Positions 1 to 11,658 of a DNA stretch of 64,000 nucleotides are shown piece by piece. The notes under the pieces were generated by a model. The model ran no database searches. It was not told the origin of the DNA and saw only the letters and a list, made by a program, of their open reading frames with translations. The position numbers and the translations under genes were made by a program. The DNA is from Dentipellis sp. KUC8613 (taxonomy: Eukaryota > Basidiomycota > Agaricomycetes > Russulales > Hericiaceae): the NCBI GenBank assembly GCA_002286715.1, contig NSJX01000028.1:124001-188000 (forward strand). Reading direction: 5' to 3'. How positions within the stretch are numbered: the stretch's first letter is position 1; the number at the start of each line of letters is the position of its first letter.

Positions 1-102
1 ATCGAGACTGTACCAGGGTACTAAAACGTCTAATCTCTAAAGATACAATGGTCCGTGACGCCAAAAGCATAGTACATGGTCAAAGTTCTTGTGATGGAGC
101 GA

Positions 103-345
103 CTAAGGGTGGGGGCGGCGCCGGCGGTAGGGGTGTCTGCGTGAGACCGAGGCGGGGACCTCGTCATCGCTGGGAGAATGATCCGAGCTGCGAGAGAACG
201 GGAAGAAAGGCCAAGGCGCCCGTTTCGGGACTGCATGGCCATGCGCTGCCAGGACGTCCGTGGGCTTGGGGAGGTCTGCGACGGGCGTGGCGAGCACCCC
301 TCCCGATACCAGCATGAGGGTCGTGAGGGTCGTGAATATGCGCAT
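103..345 (-). CDS. Small secreted protein, 80 aa, with possible Kex2 site
   Basis: No known family recognised. The frame reads as a classic secreted peptide. Residues 1-19 (MRIFTTLTTLMLVSGGVLA) form an N-terminal hydrophobic segment, with a likely signal peptidase cut after LA in VLA-TP. A dibasic KR near residue 49 is a candidate Kex2 cut, and the following stretch begins APWPFFPFSRSS. The tail is basic (RRHPYRRRRPHP). I chose the start at 345 because it puts the signal peptide at the N terminus; an upstream in-frame ATG at 369 would add eight polar residues. A TATAAATA on the same strand at 471-478 supports a minus-strand promoter. No cysteines are present, so it is not a disulfide-rich effector. 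It might have an unseen small intron. Function unknown. Confidence 0.45.
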   Translation of the reverse strand: MRIFTTLTTLMLVSGGVLATPVADLPKPTDVLAAHGHAVPKRAPWPFFPFSRSSDHSPSDDEVPASVSRRHPYRRRRPHP

Positions 346-1087
346 TACGGCCGAGTGGCGCTGTGGCACGTATGTCAGCCAACGACCACCTCATGGCGGG
401 TGCGAGGGGATACGTACTGAACAGAGAGAAAGGATGTTACGGTATCTGAGATGCGCCGATGGGAAGGTGGTATTTATATGAGAAGCAGGGAGATGACGCC
501 TGGCCAAGTGGGGCTGAGACAGAGACCGAAGGCTATTCTCGTGTCGGGCAAGCTCGGGCTGAGTGGTAGTGGTGCGAAGTCAAGATGTTTTGGTGACCGA
601 AATAGGTGGAGAAGCACACAGGGGGAAAGAAAGCAAAAGCACTCGCAGTCAGACCGACAGGCCGTTTTATAACAGAAAAGCGACGAGAAGCAGAGTATTA
701 GACGCGCTGCACGGGCTGGGCGTCATTGGGGCGCGTGTTGCGGGTTTAAGGGCTACAAAAATGAGGTAGTGTTCACGTCAAGGGAGGCCGTATGAAGCGT
801 GGATAAAACGAGGCGGAGGCAAGGCTTGTCGAGGCCTCGGGGTTGCGGAGGAAGGCAGGACGACCAAGCAAACGCGTGTCCCGGTCATTATCCACGCGTG
901 GGAATCGTGTGCTCGATCGGGCCGGGGCGCCTGTCGGCCACCTCGGGCGCTTGACGCGACGACTAGTACACCTGTGCTCAACAAGTCGTGTATACATTCT
1001 CTACAAGGTTAGTTTCATCGGCTGAGCAGTCATATGGTGTATTGAACTCACTCGAACGACCGTACTATCTAGCCCCATCTCAGAAGT
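346..1087. other. Intergenic, no gene seen
   Basis: Divergent promoter region between the small secreted protein and the NOSIP-type gene. Apart from the TATA box at 471-478, I see no coding frame with domain signal, no RNA gene and no clear repeat. Confidence 0.4.
471..478 (-). promoter_or_regulatory. TATA box of the small secreted protein gene
   Basis: TATAAATA on the minus strand, about 125 bases before the chosen start codon at 345. Match to the TATA consensus is good; assignment by position only. Confidence 0.35.
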
Positions 1088-2401
1088 ATGACGAAACACA
1101 GCAAGAATAACACCGCATCCTCGATCTTCTCGTATGCAGAGTACAAGAAGCTCGACTATGGAACGAAGAGAGTGCGTGTTCTGTTGCCATCGTGGCCTCA
1201 TGGTCTCATATTCTGGCTCTATAGCAACGTCTTGGCAATGAATCCATGAGGCGATTTGATGCATGCGCTCTTTGTTTGCAACGCGCCAGAGACCCTGTAG
1301 CATGCCAGGATGGTCATCTATTCTGCAAGGAGTGCATCTATAATGACCTTCGTGAGTAGACTCGTCAGTCGCTGGTATTACCTGCTGAAATCAGACCAGT
1401 CACGCAGAAGAAGGATATCAAACGTCAGAAAGACCGGCTTGAGGCTCTGAAGAAGGAGGCAGAGGAAGAGAAGACGCGTGCTAAAGAAGCTGCCAGAGAA
1501 CGCGTGCTGGACGAGTTTGAGAAAGGGCAGCTAGGTCTCGCAGCTACTTCTGCAATCACGACATCTGGAGCAGAGTCTGGCGAACGTGCGTATCCACCTC
1601 TGCGACACGTACTCGTCGCTGACAACCACGCTATATAGCTCGTGGAACAAAACGAAAGTTCAACTTCGATGCTACGACAGCGGAGAAAATGGCGCAAGAG
1701 GCAGAGGAAGCCGCTCTACGACAGATCGAGCGCGAGCAAGCGGAAGCTCTCAAGAACAAGCTCCCTGACTTCTGGCTGCCTTCGCTGACGCCAACCTACA
1801 CCACCAGCGGACCGCCTTCGTCACTGAAGGATGTGAAGATCCAGACTACATGCCGTGCCAGTAAACCCGCACATCCCCTTGCGTATGTGGCTTCCTCCGA
1901 AGTACTCAATTGAACTCACCGATCCCCCAGCCTCAAGAATTTGATTCCCGTCAAGTTCACGATGCTCTCAGCCGGCCCCTCGCGGTCAGGGGAGAGCACT
2001 CCAGCGGAGGGCGACTCCAAGCCAAAACGGGAGGAGGAGCAGAACCCGATGTGCCCGTCATGCAAGAAGGTGCTGTCAAATAGCGTTCGCATATTCCGTA
2101 TGTCTCCGAGTCTCTTCTCGTTCAACCGGAGTCTTATGCCCGACTTTTGAAGTAACGAAGCCGTGCTCCCATGTGACGTGCAAGACATGTACGGATACTT
2201 TGGTCCGGCCCGCCAAGCAGTGCGTCGTTTGTGACAAACAGCTCGGGGAGAAAGACATTGTCGAGCTCAAGCGGGAAGGTTCGTCGGTGCCCCTTCTCAC
2301 AGTATCTGTTCTAATCATAAAATCCACCCTATGCAGGGACCGGTTTCGCGGGCGGAGGCTTGGCAGAGACAACCAAGTCAGGAATCGCCTTCCAAGGCTG
2401 A
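1088..2401 (+). CDS. nosip: NOSIP-type U-box E3 ubiquitin ligase
   Basis: Homologue of nitric oxide synthase-interacting protein, a U-box ubiquitin ligase also found with spliceosomes. The start MTKHSKNNTASSIFSYAEYK matches the conserved MTRHGKN..TA N terminus of the family. After an intron beginning near 1172 comes GTKRQRLGNESMRRFDACAL, then a first half U-box with CALCLQRARDPVACQDGHLFCKEC. A charged coiled coil follows (KKDIKRQKDRLEALKKEAEE). Next is the LPDFWLPSLTP motif typical of NOSIP, and a second half U-box with CPSCKKVLSN and PCSHVTCKTC. The end GTGFAGGGLAETTKSGIAFQG matches the family C terminus (GTGFA). I count about six exons. The last intron lies just before the GTGFAG exon. Intron limits are hand-placed. 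Confidence 0.88.
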
Positions 2402-2794
2402 GCGCTGAAACCTGAGCTTCTGAGTTCCTGATTTCTGTTCGACACTGTTATTTTGTGAATTGCTCTCCTTGGAATCTGTACGGCATAGTGGACCCCATGA
2501 CGTCTCGTGCGCCAGGTGTATCTCGTCGGTATTTTATGCCTCCTCTCGTGATATACGGATCGCCTCTCTCTTTGAGCTCCTGAAGGTTACTCTCGCAAGG
2601 CTAGGGCAGGCCGAACAGGACACTAGGGACACCGGTCGTGTGTACATAGTCTCGTGAGCTGCGCACGGGATCCACGTGCTTCGCGCCGCCACCGCGCCGC
2701 CGGGCTTCAACCTTGCGCATGGCCTCCGTCTGGCGCCCCCCCTTCCAGCGTCAGACAGCGATCATCCAGATGACCCACATGCCATATTGACTTC

Positions 2795-5700
2795 ATGCAG
2801 AGCCACAGCCATCGCTACAGAAGCAGCATGCGTATAAGTACATGGACGTTTGCCGCGCTTGTTCTCGCAGCGGCGATTGTTGCGGCGATGCTGCTCTCTA
2901 GGTTTGCTATTCCGTTCGCTGCATTTTCGGGGATCGTAGCGACTGTGAGGGGCTCCGATAAGTCTCCTACTAATTCATCTGGAATCAAGTTTCAGAATGG
3001 TTTCGAACGCGTCTTCATACAGGTAATTGGCCTCCATCTCCTATCGGTGTTGTGGGCACTTTTATTGAATTGACTATGTGACCTATACAGCCCTTTGGCA
3101 ACCACGCGTTCCGTGTTCGTGCAAGCTTGATGCGCGACCCAACAGGGAACGAGCTTTCTGCCCTCCTCGATCCGCCCATCGAAGGTCCCGGCGGCAAGCA
3201 GGGCCTCACCGTCGACACCCACGTGCCCTACGGCGGCAGTGCAACGATCCGCAATGGGGGCCTCATCGCCTCGCTCGATGCAGGCGTGCTGTCCTTCTAC
3301 CGCCTCGAAGCGAACGGCTCGCGCACGCTGCTTACGGCGGAGTACACCGACGACAAGGCGCTGCCTGCGCGGTACTATACACAGGAGTTCAGGGCGTCGA
3401 GTTTCGCGGCGCAGTTCGCGTTTACGGCGGACCCTGAGGAGATGTTCTTCGGCGTTGGGCAGCAGGCGTGCTGCAAGGACAATACTGTGAATAAGAAAGG
3501 GCAGGTGGTGGACCTGCTTAATTTTAATTCGCAGGTACCGATTCCGGTGTTCATGTCTGACAAGGTGGGGCAGAGTTCGCCTTTTTCTATGTGCTCCATT
3601 TGAATCCGATGATGCTCACATGAACCAGGGATATCTCATGTTCTTCAATTACCCTGGACAAGGACGCATGGGTAAGTTGATCTAATCTAAGAAACCTTGC
3701 ATTATATTCCTGAAAATAATGCACAGAGTTCGGCCAGTACAAGACACGCTTCGTTGCAGAAGAAGCGACAGTGATAGATTACTACATGTAAGCCCATTGG
3801 CAAGTCTGAGAGCGACGGAAGTTGACTCTTCTGCAGAACCACCGCACCAGTAGGTGACTATGATGCATTGCAACAGCAATATACTGCGGTGACAGGCAGG
3901 CAGCCTACCCCGCCTGACTTCATTCTGGGCTACCAGCAGTCGAAGCTGCGATATTACAATCAGAGCCAAGTATTGGACGTTGCGCAGCGATTCCACGACG
4001 AGAACATAAGTCTGGCTTTGCTTGTAGTCGGCAAGTACGCATCTTATCTAGCGAGACAGGCGGCTGACTGTTCATCGTGACATAGACTTCTTCGCATGGA
4101 AATATCAAGGCGACTGGTGAGGGCTTGCGCATGCAACATCCGCGCTGTCATTCTGAGTAGCCATTCTAGGTCGTTCGATTCTTCCCTCTGGCCAGACCCT
4201 GCTGCCATGGCTGCTAAGGTCAAGCAGCTGACGGGCGCGGAAATGATGGTCTCCCTCTGGCCGAGCGTCGAAGACTTGTCGGTCAACTATCAAACGCTTC
4301 AAGAGAATGGATGGCTTGCGTCGACGCGTGATGGCACGGGTGTCGTTGACTCTTTCGGTGGAGTGTATACTCGACTGGTGGATTCTACGAATCCTGGGGC
4401 GCGCGAGTTTCTATGTAAGTTGGTCACCCTCGGCACATCCTATGGAGATAGACGTTGAATTCTCTTTAGGGAATCGCCTGAACGATAGCTATTTCTCAAA
4501 AGGCATACACAACTTCTGGATTGACACTGACGATGGCGGCAGCAACGGCGAGCCCACCGTGAATGGTGCGCACTCAAGCCACCACTCCCTTCTTTGCTCA
4601 CATCCTTGACATATCAACACAGGCGGCTCCAGCGTGACCGGCATCCCCTACGCCCGCGCCTTCGCTGAATACTTCATCGGCACCCAAACCGCCGCCGGCA
4701 AGATGTTTCCCTGGCTGCACCAAGCCGCGATCAACGAGGGGTTGCATAACCTCACCGACACGCCCGCAGATGCGACGGAGTGCAAGTACATGTCGCTCAC
4801 GCGCAGCACGTTCGCGGGCGGGCAGCGATACTGCTCGTACATGTGGAGCGGCGATACGGAGTCGAGGTTCGATGTGCTGTTGCAGCAGATCACGGCGGGC
4901 GTGTCGGTGGCTGCGTCCGGGATGTCGGCGTGGACGCTGGATATTGGTGGGTTTACGGGGTTGAACGTCGAGTCGGCATATGTGAGTAGTTCTGTATGGC
5001 CCCGGCACTATCAGGAACACTAATAACGATGTCATTAGGGCCGACAACTGTTTGTGCGTTGGATAGGAATGGGTACATTCCTTCCTTTCGTGAGTGACTT
5101 TCTCATTTTATCTCGATTGGCCAATTCAACATTGACTGCGTTAGATGCGAGTTCATGGGTATAGTATAGTTTTTGGATATGAAGTACATTTACTGATGAC
5201 GAACTATCTCAGTGACCGAGTTTGTAGTCTGAGTGGACCTGGTGATATATTCGCCGCAAACCCTTGTCCAAACGAAGTTGGTCGCCGTTATCAGTACGCT
5301 CTTCACTTCGTTTGCTAACGAGATGCTTGATTCGCAGCCATGGGCTTATGGCGACGACAACTTCCCTATAATCAAGAAGGTATGCCACGTAAATCAGGAC
5401 ATCGATGATACCCTGTTCATTCTGTTCTCAGTACATAGCAGAGCGATACAAATTGAAGCCATACGTGAAGAAGTTGTTCCAAGACCTGCAGTCAAATGGG
5501 CGTTCCATTATGCGCCCGCTGTACTACGACTTCTCTCTAAGTGATCCGCTCGTGGCCAACGCCACGCGGGCCAATTCCCCACTGGTGACTCACCAGTTCA
5601 TGCTAGGTAAGCTTGTGTCGGACAGCTTGTCCTCGACACAACCCAACCCATGTCTTATCTAGGACCTCGAATTTTGGTTTCACCTGTTGGAGTCGAAAAT

Positions 5701-5950
5701 GCGACATCCAAGGACGTGTACTTGCCCCATCTAAACGCCGAACAGTTGAAGCAGGGTTGGAGTTGGCAGCATTGGTGAGGACCTCCTGAAAATGCTCTCT
5801 GACGAAGAACGCGAATCCTGACGCATGCACAGGTGGAACGAGACGGACTATGGCAAGGGAGGTCGGACGGTGCATATCAACGCTCCACTTGACCAGATTC
5901 CCGTATTCTACCTCGGCAGCAAGGATGATATCCTGTCTGGTAACATCTGA
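2795..5950 (+). CDS. GH31 family alpha-glycosidase, copy 1 (intact)
   Basis: Glycoside hydrolase family 31, the alpha-glucosidase/alpha-xylosidase clan; substrate not resolved. The N terminus carries one long hydrophobic segment (about residues 12-32), so it may be a signal anchor or uncleaved signal; an internal start at 2828 is possible. Landmarks in order: GVGQQACCKDN, FFNYPGQGRMEFGQYKTRF, DFFAWKYQGDWSFDSSLWPD, AEMMVSLWPS, NFWIDTDDGG with the expected nucleophile Asp, MWSGDTESRFDVLLQQI with the expected acid/base Asp, SAWTLDIGGFTG, and the C-terminal beta domain ending VFYLGSKDDILSGNI. About a dozen introns. One at 4031-4085 begins GC, followed by a 31-base exon (4086-4116). The last part has weak splice sites, including GTTGGT after CPNE. 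Tandem partner of the next gene, with the same intron positions. Confidence 0.85.
4031..4085 (+). other. GC-AG intron in GH31 copy 1
   Basis: The frame needs GTC G joined to AC TTC TTC GCA TGG. The only fitting 5' site is GCAAGT at 4031, with the acceptor ending at 4085. The paralogue has GTATGT at the same place. Confidence 0.6.
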
Positions 5951-6276
5951 TTGGGCTCGTACACAACGGACCTCACATCCTGTATCTCACTTCTTTGCTT
6001 ATACTTATTCTGTGACTATCGACTGATCCAGTGATATCGGGTCCCGAGCACTATTTTTGTTGCTGACCCCGTGCCACTGAACGTGGAGATGGATGCGATC
6101 TCGGGCATAATGGCACAGCAGCGAAGCAGTTGACCAGCCTTCTGCGTCTTCTCCATCATCTCTTGGCTAGAGAAGAGGATGACGTCCTCTGCATTGTGAC
6201 CTTCTTCCAGTACACCTGCCATGTCTAAGGCGGGCCGGGGAACCGCAGAAGTCGTTCATGATCTACAGATCGGTCG

Positions 6277-6284
6277 TATAAAAG
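6277..6284 (+). promoter_or_regulatory. TATA box of GH31 copy 2
   Basis: TATAAAAG, 69 bases before the start codon at 6353. Strong consensus match, and the only one close to the start in the 400-base gap between the two GH31 genes. Confidence 0.5.
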
Positions 6285-6352
6285 CACGTTGGGATGGGCA
6301 GGGTCGAAGGTAAGCCGAACGGAACGTTGTACTGACTCGTGGTCGTACCATC

Positions 6353-9300
6353 ATGTTGGGCAGATTCTTGCCGCTATGCCTTGCTACGAGCTTTGTCGCA
6401 ACTGTCACCGCTCAGGACTACTTCAGTCCGAACTCTACGGGCTTCAAGTTGCAGAATGGATTTGAGCGTGTTTTCGTTCAGGTCAGTGTCGCTTCTGGAC
6501 GCATCTACGTTAACGTTTCGCTCATCGCGTTATTTCGCTCGTGGGTAGCCCTTCGGCAATCACGCGTTTCGCGTTCGTGCAAGTCTCATGAAGGACCCGG
6601 TAGGCACCGAATTGTCTGCCTTCCTCGATCCTCCACTCGAAGGTCCTGGCGGCAACGCAGGTCTCAAAGTCGACCAAGAAGTACCTTACCAAGGAAACGC
6701 GACGATCCGCAACGGCAATTTGATCGCAGATTTATCTCTGGGAGTCCTTTCGTTCTACCGCGTCGAGCCTAATGGATCACGGACGCTCCTTACATCTGAG
6801 TTCACGGACGACAAGGCCCTGGCGTCGAGGTACTACGTGCAGGAGTTTAGGGCTTCGAGCTATGAGGCGCAGTTCTCGTTCACTTCGGATCTGGATGAGC
6901 AGTTTTATGGCGTTGGACAGCAGGCCTGCTGCAAGGATAATTCGGTCAATAAGAAAGGTCAGACAGTGGACCTCATCAACTTCAACTCGCAAGTACCAAT
7001 TCCGGTGTTCACTTCAAACAAGGTAAGCTTTGTGCAGTGTTCGTTTATTTCGCGAGGCTTCATAATGCTGCTCACCAGGGCTACCTAATGTTCTTCAACT
7101 TTCCCGGGCAAGGTCGCATAGGTAAGGGATTCTCCGAAGCACTCGGCTACCGCGAACTGACTACCCTTTCTCAGAGTTTGGTCAGATCAAGACTCGCTTC
7201 GTAGCTGAAGAGACTACCGTGGTCGACTACTACATGTAGGTCCTTCCTTTCGCCAGATCCGTAATTACGAGTGCTGATATTTGCTTCAGCACAACAGCAC
7301 CTGTCGGCGACTACGACGCCCTCCAGCAGCAGTATACGGCCGTCACCGGACGACAGCCGACGCCTCCAGACTTCATACTTGGATATCAGCAGTCTAAGCT
7401 GCGATATTACAACCAGTCCCAGGTGATAGATGTGGCCCAACGGTTTCACGACGAGAAGATAAATCTGTCGATGATTGTCGTAGGTATGTCACATTCGTTC
7501 AACCTTGTGATGACAGGCGGTCACTAAATACATTGGAAGACTTCTTTTGTCGGAAAAACCGCGCGAGCATTATAAAGCCTTATAATAACAAAAATGCAAA
7601 AATTCAGAGGGCCGTTTATAACCATTGTAATAAAGGCTGGATCTCTTATAATGTAGATTATAAGGGGTCTTGTAATATCCCTCAGACGAAAACACAGCTG
7701 CCTACGCTTCTGCGCAACGTTTCCCCTCAAAATTTTGATGCAGCGCGTGTCCCAAGATACGCAAGAGTACTTCGATAGGAGCCAAAAAGTCTATACTATC
7801 AGCTACAGGCCGTGCAGGGCCGAACATGGAATTTACATTCATCACCATGTAGCATTTTCAATTCATTCCAAACCCTTGCAAAACCAAAACAGAATGAATG
7901 CTGCCGTCGATACGCACCTATGTATATATTTTTCGCGGGAAGGGAGTCGTTGCTCATTGAGCTATGGGCATTCAAAGTTTCGGGCACGAGGACCATATCT
8001 TATCAGGACGTCATAATCATCTGAGCGGATAAAAACGTCCCGGATTACCATTATTTGGTTATTATAAGGACGTTATAATCGACTTTGATTTTAATGTCGG
8101 AGCGAATTTTCCGACATTGCATGGAAGTTCCAAGGAGACTGGTACGTACCATTTTCCTTTTTTCAACGACTTCAATTGATAGGCATTAGGTCCTTTGACC
8201 CATCCCTGTGGCCCGATCCCGCTGGCATGGCAGCGCAGGTAAAGAACCTGACCGGAGCCGAAATGATGGTGTCCCTGTGGCCAAGCGTTGAGAACGAGTC
8301 TGAGAACTACCTAACCTTGCAGAGGAACGGCTGGCTCGTCACGACGAGGGATGGCACCGGCGTGACTGACTCCTTCGCTGGCGTCTATACGCGTCTAGTT
8401 GATTCTACAAACCCGGGTGCACGACAATTCCTCTGTAAGCCTGACTATCGTACACCGTGAAAGAACGAGGTGTTGACCAGTTGCTTAGGGAAGCGACTAA
8501 ATGACAGCTACTTCTCGAAAGGGATTCACAACTTCTGGATCGATCAATCCGACGGAGGCACGTTGGGTGAAGCGTATGAGAACAGTGAGTAGCGCTTTCA
8601 ATCACATCATTAACCTTCCTGAATGTCGCGCATTAGATGGACAAGATGACATGCACTTCATCCCCTACGCCCGTGCCTTTGCGCAATACTACATCGGCAC
8701 ACAGACGGCCGCAGGAAAGATGTACCCCTGGCTACACCAGCAAGCCATCGACGAGGGTCTCCACAACCTCACCAACACGCCAGCCTCAGCGACAGCTTGC
8801 AAATACATGTCGCTCACGCGCAGCACGTTCGCAGGAGGGCAGCGATTCTGCTCGTACTTGTGGAGCGGTGATACGATTTCTCGGTTCGACGTTCTGCTGC
8901 AGCAGATTACGTCGGGCGTCTCTGTCTCTGCGTCCGGGATCTCTTCATGGACACTTGACATTGGGGGCTTTACGGGATTGAATGTTGATTCGGACTCTGT
9001 GAGTGCTCACATAGCAATTATACTAGAGGAAAAGCTCACTGGACTATAGGGCCGAGAGCTATTTGTGCGTTGGCTATCCATGGGCACATTCCTTCCATAC
9101 GTGAGTGTTTTGACAGATATAGAAAGCTGACCTAGATTGAGGACCTGGACTTCAGATGCGGGTACACGGGTTAGCCTCAGTAGTTGTGCGTTCTAATTTG
9201 TCACTCATTGATGCCTCAGAGACCGGGATTGCAACCTTCCTGTCAACGACTCGCTAGTTATCGCCAACCCCTGTCCTAATGAGGTATTCGAACTATAACT

Positions 9301-9945
9301 CTTGCTGTAGGCGTTCTAATAAGCTTTTCCAACTCGTAGCCTTGGGCATATGGAGAGGAAAACTTCCCGATAATCAAGATGGTCAGTTACGCCGTATCCG
9401 TCGTGTAGTAAACTTACATACTCCCGCAACGTAGTACATCTCCCTGCGATATCAACTGGTCCCATACGTCAAGAAGCTCTTTGAACAGCTGCAAGACACA
9501 GGGCGTACCATCATGCGGCCACTGTATTTCGATTTCTCGATAAGCGACCCTTTCGTAGCCAATGCCACTCGGTTCAATGAGCCGCTCGTCACCCACCAAT
9601 TCATGCTAGGTCCGTGTCTCCTCATTGCCTCCCGTTTTAGTTTGTAACCATCGTCGGGCGTAGGTCCTCGCATCCTCGTCTCACCTGTGGGCATCCAGAA
9701 TGCCACCTCGAAGGAAGTCTACTTGCCTCATCTGAACAGTAACCAGACGCAATCGAACTTCACATGGACACATTGGTATTTGAGTCGCTCGACCTCCTTC
9801 ATGCCAGGGTTTCTCACCGACTTCTAGGTGGACTGACAAGGATTACGGGCGAGGTGGTGACATCGTCAACATCAGCGCGCCACTCGACCAGATTCCCGTG
9901 TTTTACCTGGGAAGCAAGGATGATATATTCTCAGGTAACGTCTGA
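6353..9945 (+). pseudogene. GH31 family alpha-glycosidase, copy 2, disrupted by an insertion
   Basis: Tandem paralogue of the gene at 2795-5950. It starts MLGRFLPLCLATSFVATVTA-QD, a clean signal peptide unlike copy 1, so the ancestral product was secreted. It keeps the family landmarks: GVGQQACCKDN, FFNFPGQGRIEFGQ, AEMMVSLWPS, NFWIDQSDGG (nucleophile Asp), LWSGDTISRFDVL (acid/base Asp), SSWTLDIGGFTG and the end VFYLGSKDDIFSGNV. Intron positions match copy 1. The 31-base exon coding DFFAWKFQGDW is split by a 569-base element at 7548-8116. Reading on from the exon into the element gives a stop at about 7776, before both catalytic residues. Skipping the small exon would shift the frame. No obvious splice pair removes the element cleanly. 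All other exons look open, so the break may be recent. It could still be expressed in strains lacking the insertion. Confidence 0.75.
7548..8116. mobile_element. MITE-like non-autonomous DNA transposon, 569 bp, in a GH31 exon
   Basis: Terminal inverted repeats TGTCGGAAAA (7548-7557) and TTTTCCGACA (8107-8116), perfect over 10 bases. The flanks carry TT on both sides (7546-7547 and 8117-8118); removing the element and one TT restores the exon reading DFFAWKFQGDW seen in the paralogue. The interior is AT-rich compared with the surroundings, with several TTATAA or TTATAATAAC motifs near both ends. A second palindrome sits at the right end, where TGTCGGAG pairs with TTTCCGACA around 8095-8116. 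No transposase frame. Superfamily not assigned; a two-base TT duplication does not match the usual TA of Tc1/mariner. Confidence 0.75.
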
Positions 9946-10431
9946 GACAAACCCCAACTAAGCAGTGAACGATGTATATACTGTATCACGATTGTCCATG
10001 CACGAACCATTTCAAATCAATGTTTCACCTTCGCCTTGTGTATTTGAGATCAGTAACAAAAAGGCCCAGAATAACGCCCGCAGTGGCCTCACAATAAGGA
10101 TTCACCTGAACAAGGCAGCCACATGGAAGTAAGAATGTAAGGTAATCGATATTCCGTAATGGTGGCATAGCGCTGGACCAGGAGCTACAACAATGGGCGG
10201 CCACAGCGAGGCTAAGGCATGGATTCAACACGCGCGTGGCACGTCCACGGCTTGCGTCCTGCTCGAATGCTATATAGCACGAAATAAATGCCTTGCTCAC
10301 CTCAGAACCCGTTCGTATCCTCTGGCTGCTGGTCGAGCCAGATACACACCCCTTCAGAAACTCAGAAGATCTCAGTGATCGCGAGTACGTCGCTCTCACT
10401 CATATTCAAGTCGCCATTTATTCGAGAAGAT
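9946..10431. other. Intergenic, no gene seen
   Basis: 3' flank of GH31 copy 2 and promoter of the next gene. No supported feature. Confidence 0.4.
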
Positions 10432-11658
10432 ATGCCTCGTCCATCGACATCTTCGAGGCCATCCGTGTCCTCGTTGTACGCTGGGTCCGCTGGCCCCACG
10501 GGCCACCTTCCGGCGCCGGACGCCGCTATCGAACGCGCCTGGGACGCGATCTCAAACGACAACCTCTTCCCGGTCGAGCAGTACATCGGCCCCCACATCG
10601 CTGTGCCTTTCCCCAACATCCGCACAATCGATCCGACTTCTAGCACTTCATCATCGCCAGACGCATCGCCCATATCCTCAGAAGCCAGCGTGGCCGACTC
10701 GGGCTATGGAAATGCGACGGTTGCATCTTGCGTCGACGACGCGATCGCGTACACGAGCCCGAAGGACGGAGCGGAGTTCATTCTGGACATGATGGGCCGG
10801 CCGGTGAAGGGGTCCGTCGAGGAGCTCGCGCGGGCGTTCGTGGCCCGGGGGTGTTCAAGCACGGGGAGGGCGATCGAAGTCGCGAGGATGTGCGGGGCCG
10901 TCGAGAAGGCGATGGACGAGCGCTGGCTGCCAGAGATGCACAAGGCCTTCTCGGGAGCGATTCGAGTAACCATGCTCAAACTGATCCGCGAACATTGGGC
11001 CCCGGTGAGTACTTCAAATTGATACTGGGATGTTCTCCTTGCTGACTGCAATCGTAACCTTTGATTCAGGGCGGAGCAAACCAGATGGTGACCCACTGCG
11101 AACGGCACGGGACGTACAGGAGTTGTCAGGCGAAGGGCATGATTCTCATGCAGCTCCTCGGCAGCCTGTACTGCCGCAGGGTCGCAGCAGGAGACGACAT
11201 CTTCATGGTGCTTAGGATCTTGATCCAGGCCCCACCTTCTGTCGACAGGATAGAAGCGATGCATGCGCTTATCCAGCACTGCGACGACAGGTTGTGCAAA
11301 ACGCGCCATGCGGATTGGATGTGGAACTTCCGGAAGGATGTGTCTAAAATTGAGGGTAACGCATACGCGTGGGGAAATGGGGGCTCGACCATACACCTGG
11401 TGCAGGTGAGTGACTGGCTTTCGTCCGTCAACCCACTGAGCTGACGTGTGGATTTCGCAGGACATCTTGAAGATTATCGACAAGTGGTACGCGATCCACA
11501 TCGCGAAGAGCATGGAAGAGAGGGATGAAGCCTACTTGGGACACCGCAAGATTCTGGAATCCCGCAGGCGACAGTTGGCTTGGTACAAACACAACGACGT
11601 CTTACCCAAATTATTCTATCGGCTGCCAGAAGCTGAGAAGAAGAAGGTTAGGCCGTGA
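10432..11658 (+). CDS. Hypothetical protein, alpha-helical, unassigned
   Basis: Not recognised. Three exons: 10432-11004, 11070-11405 and 11461-11658, all with clean GT-AG ends and introns at codon boundaries. The first about 90 residues are Ser/Pro-rich and probably disordered (SSTSSSPDASPISSEAS). The rest looks like a helical domain (EELARAFVARGCSSTGRAIEVARMC, then DDIFMVLRILIQAPPSVDRIEAMHALIQHCDDRLC). This vaguely recalls a HEAT/MIF4G-type helical repeat, but I cannot claim it. The C terminus is highly charged (MEERDEAYLGHRKILESRRR). I chose the start at 10432 because the in-frame upstream ATG at 10288 adds a low-quality stretch. An AATAAA-like signal lies about 65 bases after the stop. 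Confidence 0.65.
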
